From Psychrobacter immobilis (GTDB taxonomy: Bacteria; Pseudomonadota; Gammaproteobacteria; Pseudomonadales; Moraxellaceae), in the NCBI RefSeq assembly GCF_904846285.1, contig NZ_CAJHAD010000005.1, positions 1 to 64,000 on the forward strand: DNA of 64,000 bases. The letters run 5' to 3'. Shown here one piece after another: positions 46,056 through 54,481 of this stretch; positions within the stretch are counted from its first letter, which is position 1; the number at the start of each line of letters is the position of its first letter. A program made the position numbers and the translations under genes. The notes under the pieces are model-generated. The model worked only from the letters and a program-made list of their open reading frames with translations. It ran no database searches and was not told where the DNA came from.

Positions 46056-46250
46056 TGCTAAAAATTTAGCATGATAGTTTTATATTTTACTGATTAAAAC
46101 ATTGAGAAAAAACCGTAAATAATACATTTGCTAATACACTTATAACCATCCTGACAATAAATATACGGGATAGTTAAATCATTCTCTTCTGTTTAGAGCA
46201 TTTACAGGCTAGTATGGAAAACCTCCTTAATCGCTTGATGTATCAAAACT

Positions 46251-47720
46251 ATGCTCAATCCAAGACCTTTAGAAAGCATTCACGATTTATTTGCCACTAC
46301 TCGGCGTTCCCCTGATAGCGAAGCGGGTGCTGATGAAGATTTTCAAGGCGATGTCTATGAAGAGCTGGCGAAACTTGAATATATTTATGTCGATGAGCTA
46401 AGCGCAGAAACGGTCGATACCAGCTATAGCAAGCCGCATCAGCCCATATCTTTGGTTGATTTCTTTGAGGGTTTGGCTCAGCTTGCAACCATGGGCGTGG
46501 TGGAAGTCACTGATATTGTAGAAGCTATCCATCGTGAGATTTTATTGCGGCCTTTAGGGCGGTTTAATCAAGGCAGTCTTGACCGATGGCAGCGCGGTAT
46601 CACTGGTCGCATTTATGGTACGGTACGCCAAGCAATGCAATTGGTCGGTAATAATCTTGCCACCGGACTGCGGCTTTATAACACCGTTTTAAAGCCTAAA
46701 AAAATACAGCCCTTACCAAAAAACCTCCGCCGTATGGTCAATATCTTAAATGGTGTCATGGGCGATCACCTTGTCACGCATCATAATCCATTGGCAGTAT
46801 CGATGGTGCTATATGATAAATACAATGGTGTGCAAACCGATACATTGTCAGGGCGAGTGGTTATTTTATGCCATGGGCTTTGTATGAGTCATTTGAGTTG
46901 GCAGATATCAGACGAAGGTGATTTGGCTGAAACGCTGAGCAGCAGTCTGCCAAATACCACGGTATTGTATTTGAACTATAATACCGGTCGACGTATCTCC
47001 AGTAATGGACGTAGCTTTGCAAAAGTCTTACAAGATTTGGTCGAAAATAATCCCGATATTACCCAGCTTGATTTAATCGGCCATAGCATGGGTGGTTTGC
47101 TGAGTCGTAGCGCGCTGTTTTATGGTAAAGAGCAAGGGTTTAGCTGGGTCAAACGTGTTGGCAATCTTATCACTTTAGGCTCGCCGCATCATGGCGCAAG
47201 CTTGGAGCAGATTGGTCATTTCGTCCAAGATAAAATCGCTAAGCTGCCTTTTGCAGGTTCGCTGGCAAAACTGGGTGATTTGCGTAGCGCGGGTATTATT
47301 GATTTGCGTTATGGCAGTATTCGCGATGCGGACTGGAAATCTGCCGAAGGTCGCAGTGTGCTGCCGGCAGAATTTCGCCATCCGACACGCTTGCCTTTGC
47401 ATGTGAATACCTATTTGGTGGCGGCGGCTCTGGTTGAGGTGCATTATAAATCTAAAACCACAAGCTTACTCGGCGACGGACTGGTTTCGGTAGAGTCAGC
47501 GCTTGGCGAATATACCGAAGAGCATACGTTGAATGTGCCAGAGGGTCATAAGGCGATTTTTTATGGCGTCAATCATATGAACTTAATTTCTAACGATAGG
47601 GTACATCAGCAAATCGTTACTTGGTTATTAGCTAATAGGCAGGGGGACGTGCATGAAGCGAAATATGCACTTGAAGACCGTATCTACTCTTATCCAGAAA
47701 TAGACGAAGTTGCAGATTAA
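46251..47720 (+). CDS. Alpha/beta hydrolase, PGAP1/lipase-like
   Basis: A 489-residue alpha/beta-hydrolase-fold protein. An N-terminal region of about 190 residues without a clear domain is followed by the hydrolase core. The oxyanion strand VVILCHGLCMSHLSW is near residue 203, the nucleophile elbow IGHSMGG has Ser near 279, and a GSPHHG motif follows near 310. The His of the triad is probably in YGVNHMNLI near 445. GSPHHG after the elbow is typical of PGAP1-like and triacylglycerol lipase families. No signal peptide is seen, so it may be cytoplasmic. The substrate is unknown. The start lacks a good ribosome site. Confidence 0.8.
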   Translation: MLNPRPLESIHDLFATTRRSPDSEAGADEDFQGDVYEELAKLEYIYVDELSAETVDTSYSKPHQPISLVDFFEGLAQLATMGVVEVTDIVEAIHREILLRPLGRFNQGSLDRWQRGITGRIYGTVRQAMQLVGNNLATGLRLYNTVLKPKKIQPLPKNLRRMVNILNGVMGDHLVTHHNPLAVSMVLYDKYNGVQTDTLSGRVVILCHGLCMSHLSWQISDEGDLAETLSSSLPNTTVLYLNYNTGRRISSNGRSFAKVLQDLVENNPDITQLDLIGHSMGGLLSRSALFYGKEQGFSWVKRVGNLITLGSPHHGASLEQIGHFVQDKIAKLPFAGSLAKLGDLRSAGIIDLRYGSIRDADWKSAEGRSVLPAEFRHPTRLPLHVNTYLVAAALVEVHYKSKTTSLLGDGLVSVESALGEYTEEHTLNVPEGHKAIFYGVNHMNLISNDRVHQQIVTWLLANRQGDVHEAKYALEDRIYSYPEIDEVAD

Positions 47721-47787
47721 GCATTCTTAAACTCATTGATATAATGGTTAATAAGTTTAGAGCAATAAGCCTAGCATTATAAAAACG

Positions 47788-47822
47788 AAAAACCCTCAAG
47801 CTTCAAACTTGAGGGTTTTTTG
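47788..47822. terminator. Bidirectional terminator hydrolase / hslO
   Basis: A perfect 13-bp stem (47788-47800 with 47808-47820) with a 7-base loop and A/T runs both sides, between convergent genes. Confidence 0.88.
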
Positions 47823-47865
47823 AATTAAGAAAAATCAAATAATCACAAATAAATATAATTAAACA

Positions 47866-48846
47866 CTACTCAGCGAAAATTGTCGCCACATCGTCTTTGT
47901 TAAATTTATAGACTTCACCGCAAAACCCGCAATCCATCTCAAAAGTGCCACCTTGCTCATCAACGATATCTAAAGCTTCAGTTTCGCCAATTTGCTCAAT
48001 TGCCATTTCACACTTCTCGCGTGAGCAGGTGCAACCAAAGGATAAAGAGACAGGGTCGGGGGCAACGACTTTTTCTTCATGATATAAGCGATAAAGAATC
48101 TCATTGGTATCAAGTGTGGTCAGCTCTTCTGCTTTTAGCGTCCGCGTCAATACACTTAAGCGCGTCCACAAATCATCATCGATACCGGCGTCTTGATTTT
48201 GCTCAACTTCATAGGTTTCTTTAGCGGTACGAGGTAGCATTTGTACCAAGATACCACCGGCTTGCAAACCATCAGATGCCAAGTTAATCAGCGTCGGAAT
48301 CTGCGCCGATTGTTTTTGATAATGGGCCAAGCAATCAGCTAAATTGTCATGGCTGCGCTCAACGATACCTTGATACGGCTCACCACCATCAGGCTGAATA
48401 TTAATAAACAATACGCCTTGACCAGCAGCGCCCAATTCAGCAAACGCTTCTTTAGCATGGGTCATATTTTCCCATGCTTGCACTTGCTCGTCAGTGTCGC
48501 CTTTCCAGCTGGCAAGGGCACGAATGATACCGTCTTGGTCGCATTCTGCCATCGCCCAATTGAGCAAGCTATCGCTATCCGATGATTGCAATTGAATCGA
48601 TAAACGACCATTAATTTTAACCGTACTAATGAGCAAGCTTGCTGCCGTCAGCATCTCACCCAATAAGCGCTTAATCGCTTCTGGGTAAGGCTTTTGCGCA
48701 ATCGTCGTCGCATAGCTGCGCGATAGGCGTACCACATCGCCGCGTACTGGTGAATCTTCGATAAAAAAGCGTTGGCGCACATCGTTATCATGGCTATTGG
48801 CAACCGCTTGGCTATCTGTATTTGGGGCTTGAGTATCTTGTGTCAT
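47866..48846 (-). CDS. hslO: Redox-regulated chaperone Hsp33
   Basis: A cytoplasmic holdase activated by oxidation and heat. The N-terminal fold contains the family segments RLSRSYATTIAQKPYP and LLGEMLTAASLLISTVKINGRLSIQLQ. The C-terminal zinc switch has CxC in FGCTCSREKC and CxxC in DCGFCG, the four cysteines that release zinc on oxidation. The 326 residues are slightly above the usual 290-300 because of about 30 extra residues at the N-terminus. It is monocistronic. Confidence 0.95.
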   Translation of the reverse strand: MTQDTQAPNTDSQAVANSHDNDVRQRFFIEDSPVRGDVVRLSRSYATTIAQKPYPEAIKRLLGEMLTAASLLISTVKINGRLSIQLQSSDSDSLLNWAMAECDQDGIIRALASWKGDTDEQVQAWENMTHAKEAFAELGAAGQGVLFINIQPDGGEPYQGIVERSHDNLADCLAHYQKQSAQIPTLINLASDGLQAGGILVQMLPRTAKETYEVEQNQDAGIDDDLWTRLSVLTRTLKAEELTTLDTNEILYRLYHEEKVVAPDPVSLSFGCTCSREKCEMAIEQIGETEALDIVDEQGGTFEMDCGFCGEVYKFNKDDVATIFAE

Positions 48847-49254
48847 AGGTCATAGCTAGTATTAAGAAGTTGTTAGCTTTATGGGGATTAAACGTTATTT
48901 ATCAATCATAGCGGTTGGGTTATTGGTTTAATTTAAGTGATTCATAAAGGATATATGCTGGTATTAATTTTTTAAATAACGCTAAGTTGATGGGCACTAC
49001 TGCCTAATTTATTGAGTGTTTATTGATGCTACAAAACCTAAAGCCTTAAAATATCAGTCTCATTAAAAAAAGTTTACCCCCACCGCTCAAATTGTTGTAC
49101 AGTAACATTAAGTTGCATAGTGATAACTAACAGCAACAAGCACGGATGCATGGTGGAAAAGTCATTTAATGACTAATATAAAGTCGAGTAATGGCTTAAA
49201 CAACGCCAAAGTCCCCTCTTAATCTTGTGATAATGTGATAAAAGGATGTATCTC
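48847..49254. other. Divergent intergenic region hslO / gltI
   Basis: About 400 bases with no gene. The sequence near 49093-49130 (TTGTAC then TAGTGA) is a possible weak promoter for the glt operon. No clear operator is seen. Confidence 0.35.
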
Positions 49255-50238
49255 ATGAGCTACTTAATCTCAAAACCTCTGACTCTGGTTGCCTTTATGG
49301 CCCTTGGTTTGGCGGGCTGTAATAATAGCAATCAAACCACTACTGAGGCGACGCCAGCAGATGGTGCAGCTACAACAGAAGCGGCCGCGAATGCCAACGG
49401 TACCTTACAAAAAATCAAAGAGTCAGGTACTATCGTGGTCGGTCACCGCGATTCTTCTATTCCGTTCTCCTATATCGCTGATGATCCAAATCAGCCAATC
49501 GGTTATGCGCATGATTTAGAGATGAAAGTGGTGGACGCGGTCAAAGAAAAACTTAATATGCCAGATTTAAAAATCCGCTATAACTTAATCACCTCACAAA
49601 CCCGTATCCCATTGGTACAGAACGGCACAGTAGATTTCGAATGTGGTTCTACGACCAATAATGAAGAGCGTCAAAAGCAAGTGGCATTCTCTAACGGCTT
49701 CTTTGAAATCGGTACGCGTCTATTAACCAAAAAAGATTCAGGTATCACAGGCTTTGATGATTTAAAAGGTAAAACCTTGGTCACGACTGCCGGTACGACG
49801 TCAGAGCGTTATATTCGTGAATACAACGATGACAAAAAAATGAATATCAATATCATCTCAGCAAAAGACCATGGCGAAGCATTCCTCATGTTAGAAAACG
49901 GTCGTGCTGATGCCTTTATGATGGATGATGTATTGCTGGCTGGCGAAAAAGCCAAAGCAAAAAATCCGGATGAATGGGTTATCGTTGGTGAGCCACAATC
50001 GTTTGAGATTTATGGCTGTATGATGCGTAAAGACGACCCAGAATTTAAAGCGGTGGTTGATGAAGCCTTAGCCAATGTCTTTAAGTCAGGCGAGATTAAT
50101 ACTATCTATGACAAATGGTTTATGAATCCTATTCCACCAAAAAATGTTAACCTAAAATTTGAGATGTCAGATAACTTAAAAGCCTTGATTGCCAATCCAC
50201 ACGATAGCGATCAGCCAAAAGTTGCCACTGCACAATAA
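49255..50238 (+). CDS. gltI: Glutamate/aspartate-binding lipoprotein
   Basis: Periplasmic binding protein of the GltIJKL importer, 327 residues. A lipobox LAGC (Cys22) replaces the cleaved soluble signal peptide of E. coli GltI, so it is membrane-tethered. Family segments: LQKIKESGTIVVGHRDSSIPFSY near residue 48, QTRIPLVQNGTVDFECGSTTNN near 115, TTAGTTSERY near 180 and FMMDDVLLAG near 220. The ATG at 49255 has AGGA eight bases upstream; an ATG at 49246 overlaps that site. An attenuator-like hairpin follows. Confidence 0.93.
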   Translation: MSYLISKPLTLVAFMALGLAGCNNSNQTTTEATPADGAATTEAAANANGTLQKIKESGTIVVGHRDSSIPFSYIADDPNQPIGYAHDLEMKVVDAVKEKLNMPDLKIRYNLITSQTRIPLVQNGTVDFECGSTTNNEERQKQVAFSNGFFEIGTRLLTKKDSGITGFDDLKGKTLVTTAGTTSERYIREYNDDKKMNINIISAKDHGEAFLMLENGRADAFMMDDVLLAGEKAKAKNPDEWVIVGEPQSFEIYGCMMRKDDPEFKAVVDEALANVFKSGEINTIYDKWFMNPIPPKNVNLKFEMSDNLKALIANPHDSDQPKVATAQ

Positions 50239-50267
50239 CGTTCCTTGTCCCTCAACATAGCATGCTT

Positions 50268-50323
50268 ACGCCTTCAGATTGTTTGTCAAGTTTCTTGATA
50301 GCAGTCTGAGGCGTGGGCTTTTT
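50268..50323 (+). terminator. Attenuator-type hairpin between gltI and gltJ
   Basis: ACGCC plus TCAGATTG (50268-50281, one bulge) pair with CAGTCTGAGGCGT (50302-50314), enclosing a CAAG/CTTG inner stem, then five Ts. Placed between the binding protein and the permeases, it probably lets most transcripts end after gltI. Confidence 0.65.
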
Positions 50324-50346
50324 AACCGTTGCTCGGAGAGACAATT

Positions 50347-51093
50347 ATGAATTATAGCTGGAACTGGGGTGTGCTCTTTGAGCAAACCGGAATCGGTAGC
50401 GAGCTGTATATCCATTGGATGATTACGGGTCTCGGCTGGTTGTTATTGATTGGTAGTATCGCTTGGGCAATCGCCATGGTGGTTGGTACCATCTTTGGTA
50501 TTATGCGCACCTTACCGAATAAAGGCGCGCGTGCTATTGGCACCGCTTATGTGACTTTTTTCCGTAATATCCCTTTATTAGTACAATTATTTTTCTGGTT
50601 TTATATCGCTCCCGGTTGGTTGACGCCGTCCATCCAAGAGTGGTGGTATAAAGACTTGTCTCCTAACACTTCAGCCATGCTGTCAGCCAGTATCGGTCTT
50701 GGTTTATTTACTGCGGCACGTATTGTCGAACAGGTGCGTACTGGTATCGAGTCACTGCCTAAAGGACAGATCAACGCTGCCTACGCGCTCGGCTTTAGTA
50801 TTCCGCAAGCATATAAAGAGGTGCTGCTGCCACAAGCCTTTCGGGTTATTTTGCCACCACTAAGCTCGGAGCTGACCAACTGCTTTAAAAACGCCTCGGT
50901 TGCGTCTTTGGTAGGGGTCATGGAGCTAATTAGTCAGACTAAAACCATCAGTGAATATACCCAAAATAGTCTCGAGATTTATACCTATGCGACGATTATT
51001 TATCTGGTATTTAACTTATCGTTGATTGCCATTATGGGACTGATTGAACGTAAATTGCGTGTGCCTGGGCTGATTGCAGGGAGTCAAAAATGA
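50347..51093 (+). CDS. gltJ: Glutamate/aspartate ABC permease
   Basis: First inner-membrane permease of the system, 248 residues. Family segments: TYVTFFRNIPLLVQLFFWFY-type helix near residue 75 and the EAA loop KGQINAAYALGFSIPQAYKEVLLPQAFR near 140. It starts at the ATG at 50347 with GGAGAG eight bases upstream (an in-frame TTG at 50329 is rejected). Its stop overlaps the gltK start by four bases, so the two permeases are translationally coupled. Confidence 0.93.
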   Translation: MNYSWNWGVLFEQTGIGSELYIHWMITGLGWLLLIGSIAWAIAMVVGTIFGIMRTLPNKGARAIGTAYVTFFRNIPLLVQLFFWFYIAPGWLTPSIQEWWYKDLSPNTSAMLSASIGLGLFTAARIVEQVRTGIESLPKGQINAAYALGFSIPQAYKEVLLPQAFRVILPPLSSELTNCFKNASVASLVGVMELISQTKTISEYTQNSLEIYTYATIIYLVFNLSLIAIMGLIERKLRVPGLIAGSQK

Positions 51094-51761
51094 ATATGAT
51101 GACCGAACTTGCAACCGCTTATCCCGGTTTGATGGGTGGCATGCTAACGACTTTAAAAGTATTGTTTTTAGCAATCTTAGGCGGTATCAGCTTAGGAACG
51201 GTATTAGCTTTGATGCGCTTGTCTGGTATCAAAGCGCTTGAGATACCCGCTAAGCTATACGTCAATTACTTTCGTTCTGTACCGTTATTATTAGTGCTGC
51301 TATGGTTTTATTTTGCGGTGCCAATGATTTATTTTTGGATCGCTGGTAAATATCTGCAACTTGATACCGCTTTTACCTCCTGCGTAGTCGCTTTTATGAT
51401 GTTTGAAGCGGCATACTTTTCAGAGGTGGTGCGCGCGGGTATTCAATCTATTGGTAGTGGGCAGGTCAATGCTGCAAAAGCGCTTGGTATGACTTATGGG
51501 CAAACGATGCGCTTGATCATTTTGCCGCAAGCGTTTCGCAAGATGTTACCGCTGATTTTGCAGCAATGTATTATTTTATTTCAAGATACGACCTTGGTTT
51601 TTGCCATTGGTTTAACAGATTTTTTCCGCGCCGCTTATGTACGCGGTGAGCTGATGGGATTACTGACGCCATATATACTTGGAGCAGGGGCGGTTTATTT
51701 TATCATCAGTTTAAGCGCTTCTGTTGGTGTGCAACAACTGCAAAAACGCTTAAGGTTTTAA
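51090..51761 (+). CDS. gltK: Glutamate/aspartate ABC permease
   Basis: Second permease, 223 residues, overlapping gltJ by ATGA. The KLYVNYFRSVPLLLVLLWFYF segment near residue 55 and the EAA loop SGQVNAAKALGMTYGQTMRLIILPQAFR near 130 contact the ATPase GltL. Length is normal. The gltL gene follows after about 80 bases. Confidence 0.93.
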   Translation: MNMMTELATAYPGLMGGMLTTLKVLFLAILGGISLGTVLALMRLSGIKALEIPAKLYVNYFRSVPLLLVLLWFYFAVPMIYFWIAGKYLQLDTAFTSCVVAFMMFEAAYFSEVVRAGIQSIGSGQVNAAKALGMTYGQTMRLIILPQAFRKMLPLILQQCIILFQDTTLVFAIGLTDFFRAAYVRGELMGLLTPYILGAGAVYFIISLSASVGVQQLQKRLRF

Positions 51762-51842
51762 GGTTTTGCTAGATCAGTATAGAAACCTGCGTAAGAATAG
51801 TTTTATTAATAATTGTGAAAATAATGTGGTTAGGAGCCAGTG

Positions 51843-52661
51843 ATGAATGAGCCGGTGATAAATAATGCTGACACGTATATAAATGAATTTGGCGGACTGG
51901 TCACCGACAATGGTCATGCAAGCGATGAGATTGTCATCAAGATGACCGATGTCAGTAAATGGTATGGCGATTTTCAGGTGATGACTGGCTGTACTGCGCA
52001 TGTCCATAAAGGCGATGTCGTGGTGGTCTGTGGTCCATCGGGTAGTGGTAAGTCAACGCTCATTAAGACTGTCAATGGATTAGAGCCTTTTCAAAAGGGC
52101 GAGATAATGGTGAGTGGTATCTCAGTCGGTGCGCCGAAGACCAATTTGCCCAAGCTACGTAGTCAAGTTGGGATGGTGTTTCAGCACTTTGAGCTGTTCC
52201 CGCATCTGACGATTATTGATAATTTAACCGTTGCCCAAATCAAAGTATTGGGTCGTAAAGAAGACGAAGCTAAGAAAAAAGCGATGGCTTATTTAGATCG
52301 CGTTGGGCTAACAGTTCAGGCGGCGAAATATCCAGCTGAGCTGTCCGGTGGTCAGCAGCAGCGCGTGGCGATTGCCCGTGCCTTAGCGATGGATCCGGTG
52401 GCGATGCTCTTTGATGAGCCAACTTCAGCACTTGATCCTGAGATGATTCAAGAAGTGCTCGATGTGATGATTGAGCTGACCCGTGATGGTATGACCATGA
52501 TGTGTGTTACTCATGAGATGGGTTTTGCTAATCAGGTTGCCAATCGGATTATCTTTATGGATGAAGGTCATATCGTCGAGAACTGTAGTAAAGATGAATT
52601 CTTTGAAGGCGCAAAAAGTGACCGTGCGCAAATGTTCTTATCAAAGATTCTGAATCATTAG
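51843..52661 (+). CDS. gltL: Glutamate/aspartate ABC transporter ATPase
   Basis: Cytoplasmic ATPase of the importer. Walker A GPSGSGKST, signature [15 protein letters not shown], Walker [14 protein letters not shown] and the switch-His CVTHEMGFA are all in place. VFQHFELFPH at the Q-loop is typical of GltL. At 272 residues it is about 30 longer than E. coli GltL (241) because of an extra N-terminal stretch before the first strand. The ATG at 51843 has AGGAG six bases upstream, so the extension looks real; the usual start would be the ATG at 51942, which has no site. Confidence 0.93.
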   Translation: MNEPVINNADTYINEFGGLVTDNGHASDEIVIKMTDVSKWYGDFQVMTGCTAHVHKGDVVVVCGPSGSGKSTLIKTVNGLEPFQKGEIMVSGISVGAPKTNLPKLRSQVGMVFQHFELFPHLTIIDNLTVAQIKVLGRKEDEAKKKAMAYLDRVGLTVQAAKYPAELSGGQQQRVAIARALAMDPVAMLFDEPTSALDPEMIQEVLDVMIELTRDGMTMMCVTHEMGFANQVANRIIFMDEGHIVENCSKDEFFEGAKSDRAQMFLSKILNH

Positions 52662-52688
52662 GATAGCAGTTTAATATTTTATCTCTAG

Positions 52689-52714
52689 AAGCGTCTACTT
52701 ATAGGCGCTTTCTT
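52689..52714 (+). terminator. Terminator of gltIJKL
   Basis: AAGCGTCTA (52689-52697) pairs with TAGGCGCTT (52702-52710) with one wobble; a short TTTCTT follows. Confidence 0.6.
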
Positions 52715-52868
52715 ATGCCCGTAGTATAAGAATAGAATAGCTTAATAAACCCTAATATTAAGATAAATAGCCATATCAGTAACTATATGAGTGAATGGCT
52801 GTTTACTGATACAATAGCGGTCAATATGTCAAAAATTAAAATAATTCATAAATGATATTGGAGCTAAT

Positions 52869-54125
52869 ATGAGTGTAGAAAATCTATCAGTAGCGGCAAG
52901 CAAAGCATCTAAAGGTATTGTCATCATTGGCGCAGGCTTAGCAGGCTGGCACGTTATTGATGCCATTCGTGCTAAAGATAAAGAAGTGCCAATCACCTTA
53001 ATCACGACAGACAGTGGCGACCGTTATCACAAGCCGATGCTGACGATGGCAATAAGTCAAAATAAACAAGCATCAGATTTGGTACGTGCGACAGGTTCTG
53101 ATGCAGCAAAGGCGGCACAAGTAACGCTATTGGCTAACACGCAAGTGACGGATATCGACGCTGCTGCTCAAACCGTACAGCTTATCTCAGCGCTGCGTTC
53201 AGATCCTGTCTATACCAATTATGCAACCATCAGCTATGACAAGCTGGTGTTGGCAATGGGCGCGCATCCTATCTTTCCTAAGAGCTTACCAGAAGATTTG
53301 GTCTGGCATGTCAACCATATCGAGCGCTTTGGGCAGCTACAAGAAAAGCTAGCAACTGGCAGTCAGCATATTGCGATTGTTGGGGCGGGCATGGTCGGTA
53401 CTGAGATTGCTGAGGACTTGCTAAAGGCAGGTCATGAAGTAACCTTGATTGATTTAAATGATGCGCCTTTATCACAAATGTTACCGGCAAAAGCAACCGC
53501 GCGTATTGCAGAGGCGGTGAAATCACAAGGTATTAACTTTTTAGGTGGCTATCAAGTAACGGATGTTATTCGTATCAATGATGGCAGTAATAACGGCAAC
53601 AATGATGGAAAGTTACAAGTTAGCTATGAGCCGCTTGCTTCTAATGAAGAAAGTACAGAATCTAAGCAATCTGATATATTAATCGTTGACCATGTGATTG
53701 CCAGTACAGGTTTGACCGTTGATGGTACATTGCCAACCGCCGCTGGTGTTGAGTTTAATCGCCGTACTGGCATCGAAGTAGATGCACCAACGTTACGTAC
53801 TACTACCGATAATATTTATGCGATTGGTGACTGCATGTCTATCAATGGCGTTGCTTGTCGTTATGTCGCGCCACTGCGTGCACAGGCAGCGACGATTGCT
53901 GATGATGTTTTGGGATTAGAGCATAGTGGCTATGAGCATAAACCACCGATGATTCGTCTAAAAAATAAAGCGATTTCGGTGATGGTAACTGGCGTACCGC
54001 AAGCGGATGGCAATTGGCAAGTAACCACTGAAAGTGATGATGAGCTCATCATGGAGTTACTCGATGATAACGATGCGGTTAGCGCAACAGTCACTATTAA
54101 AGCGCCGCCAATAGTATTAGCGTAA
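52869..54125 (+). CDS. rubB: Rubredoxin reductase-like NAD(P)/FAD oxidoreductase
   Basis: A 418-residue FAD/NAD-binding disulfide-reductase-fold protein. The FAD loop GAGLAGWHV is near residue 21, the NAD loop GAGMVGTEIAEDL near 175, and the second FAD motif IYAIGDC near 318. It has no redox-active CxxxxC, which fits rubredoxin-NAD reductases (RubB/AlkT) of Acinetobacter and Pseudomonas rather than glutathione or lipoamide reductases. These pass electrons to rubredoxin for alkane hydroxylation or oxidative-stress reactions. No rubredoxin or alkane hydroxylase gene lies in the window, so its partner is unknown. GGAG sits five bases before the start. Confidence 0.8.
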   Translation: MSVENLSVAASKASKGIVIIGAGLAGWHVIDAIRAKDKEVPITLITTDSGDRYHKPMLTMAISQNKQASDLVRATGSDAAKAAQVTLLANTQVTDIDAAAQTVQLISALRSDPVYTNYATISYDKLVLAMGAHPIFPKSLPEDLVWHVNHIERFGQLQEKLATGSQHIAIVGAGMVGTEIAEDLLKAGHEVTLIDLNDAPLSQMLPAKATARIAEAVKSQGINFLGGYQVTDVIRINDGSNNGNNDGKLQVSYEPLASNEESTESKQSDILIVDHVIASTGLTVDGTLPTAAGVEFNRRTGIEVDAPTLRTTTDNIYAIGDCMSINGVACRYVAPLRAQAATIADDVLGLEHSGYEHKPPMIRLKNKAISVMVTGVPQADGNWQVTTESDDELIMELLDDNDAVSATVTIKAPPIVLA

Positions 54126-54231
54126 CAATTTTAAAAGTGTCTCTAACTTATCGTCTTCACTTTTTGAGCTGACTTATATTTTTAAGTTATGATTTTTAAG
54201 TTGAGAATGTTCTAACAGTTATTGCTAATTG

Positions 54232-54270
54232 AAAAGCCAGCCACCTATCGATAGAGTGACTGGCTTTTTT
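54232..54270 (+). terminator. Terminator of the rubredoxin-reductase-like gene
   Basis: A 13-position stem with one mismatch (54232-54244 with 54256-54268) followed by a T run. Confidence 0.8.
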
Positions 54271-54360
54271 GTGTCAAATATCAGTCATATTTTTATGCTA
54301 TCGTTAATAAAGCTATTATTGTTAGAAGCTAATTAAATGATACATATTGTATTACTATTA

Positions 54361-54390
54361 TTGACAGCTTTCGATTTAAGGGGGTATAGT
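54361..54390 (+). promoter_or_regulatory. Sigma-70 promoter of the acyl-CoA synthetase / liu cluster
   Basis: A consensus -35 TTGACA (54361-54366), 18-base spacer, and TATAGT -10 (54385-54390). This is the best promoter I see in the window. In the untranslated leader GACCT (54407-54411) can pair with AGGTC (54430-54434), and the overlapping CCTGT (54409-54413) with ACAGG (54435-54439), so a leader structure or operator may act here. Confidence 0.75.
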
Positions 54391-54481
54391 AGCTAACGCC
54401 AGTCAAGACCTGTTCAAGGAAGAATGAAGAGGTCACAGGCGACCAATAAGCACCATAAAAAGTAAAACGAAAGGACTCGTT

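Noticed and set aside
49246..49254. Earlier ATG for gltI
   Set aside because: The ribosome site AGGA directly abuts it; the next ATG has proper spacing.
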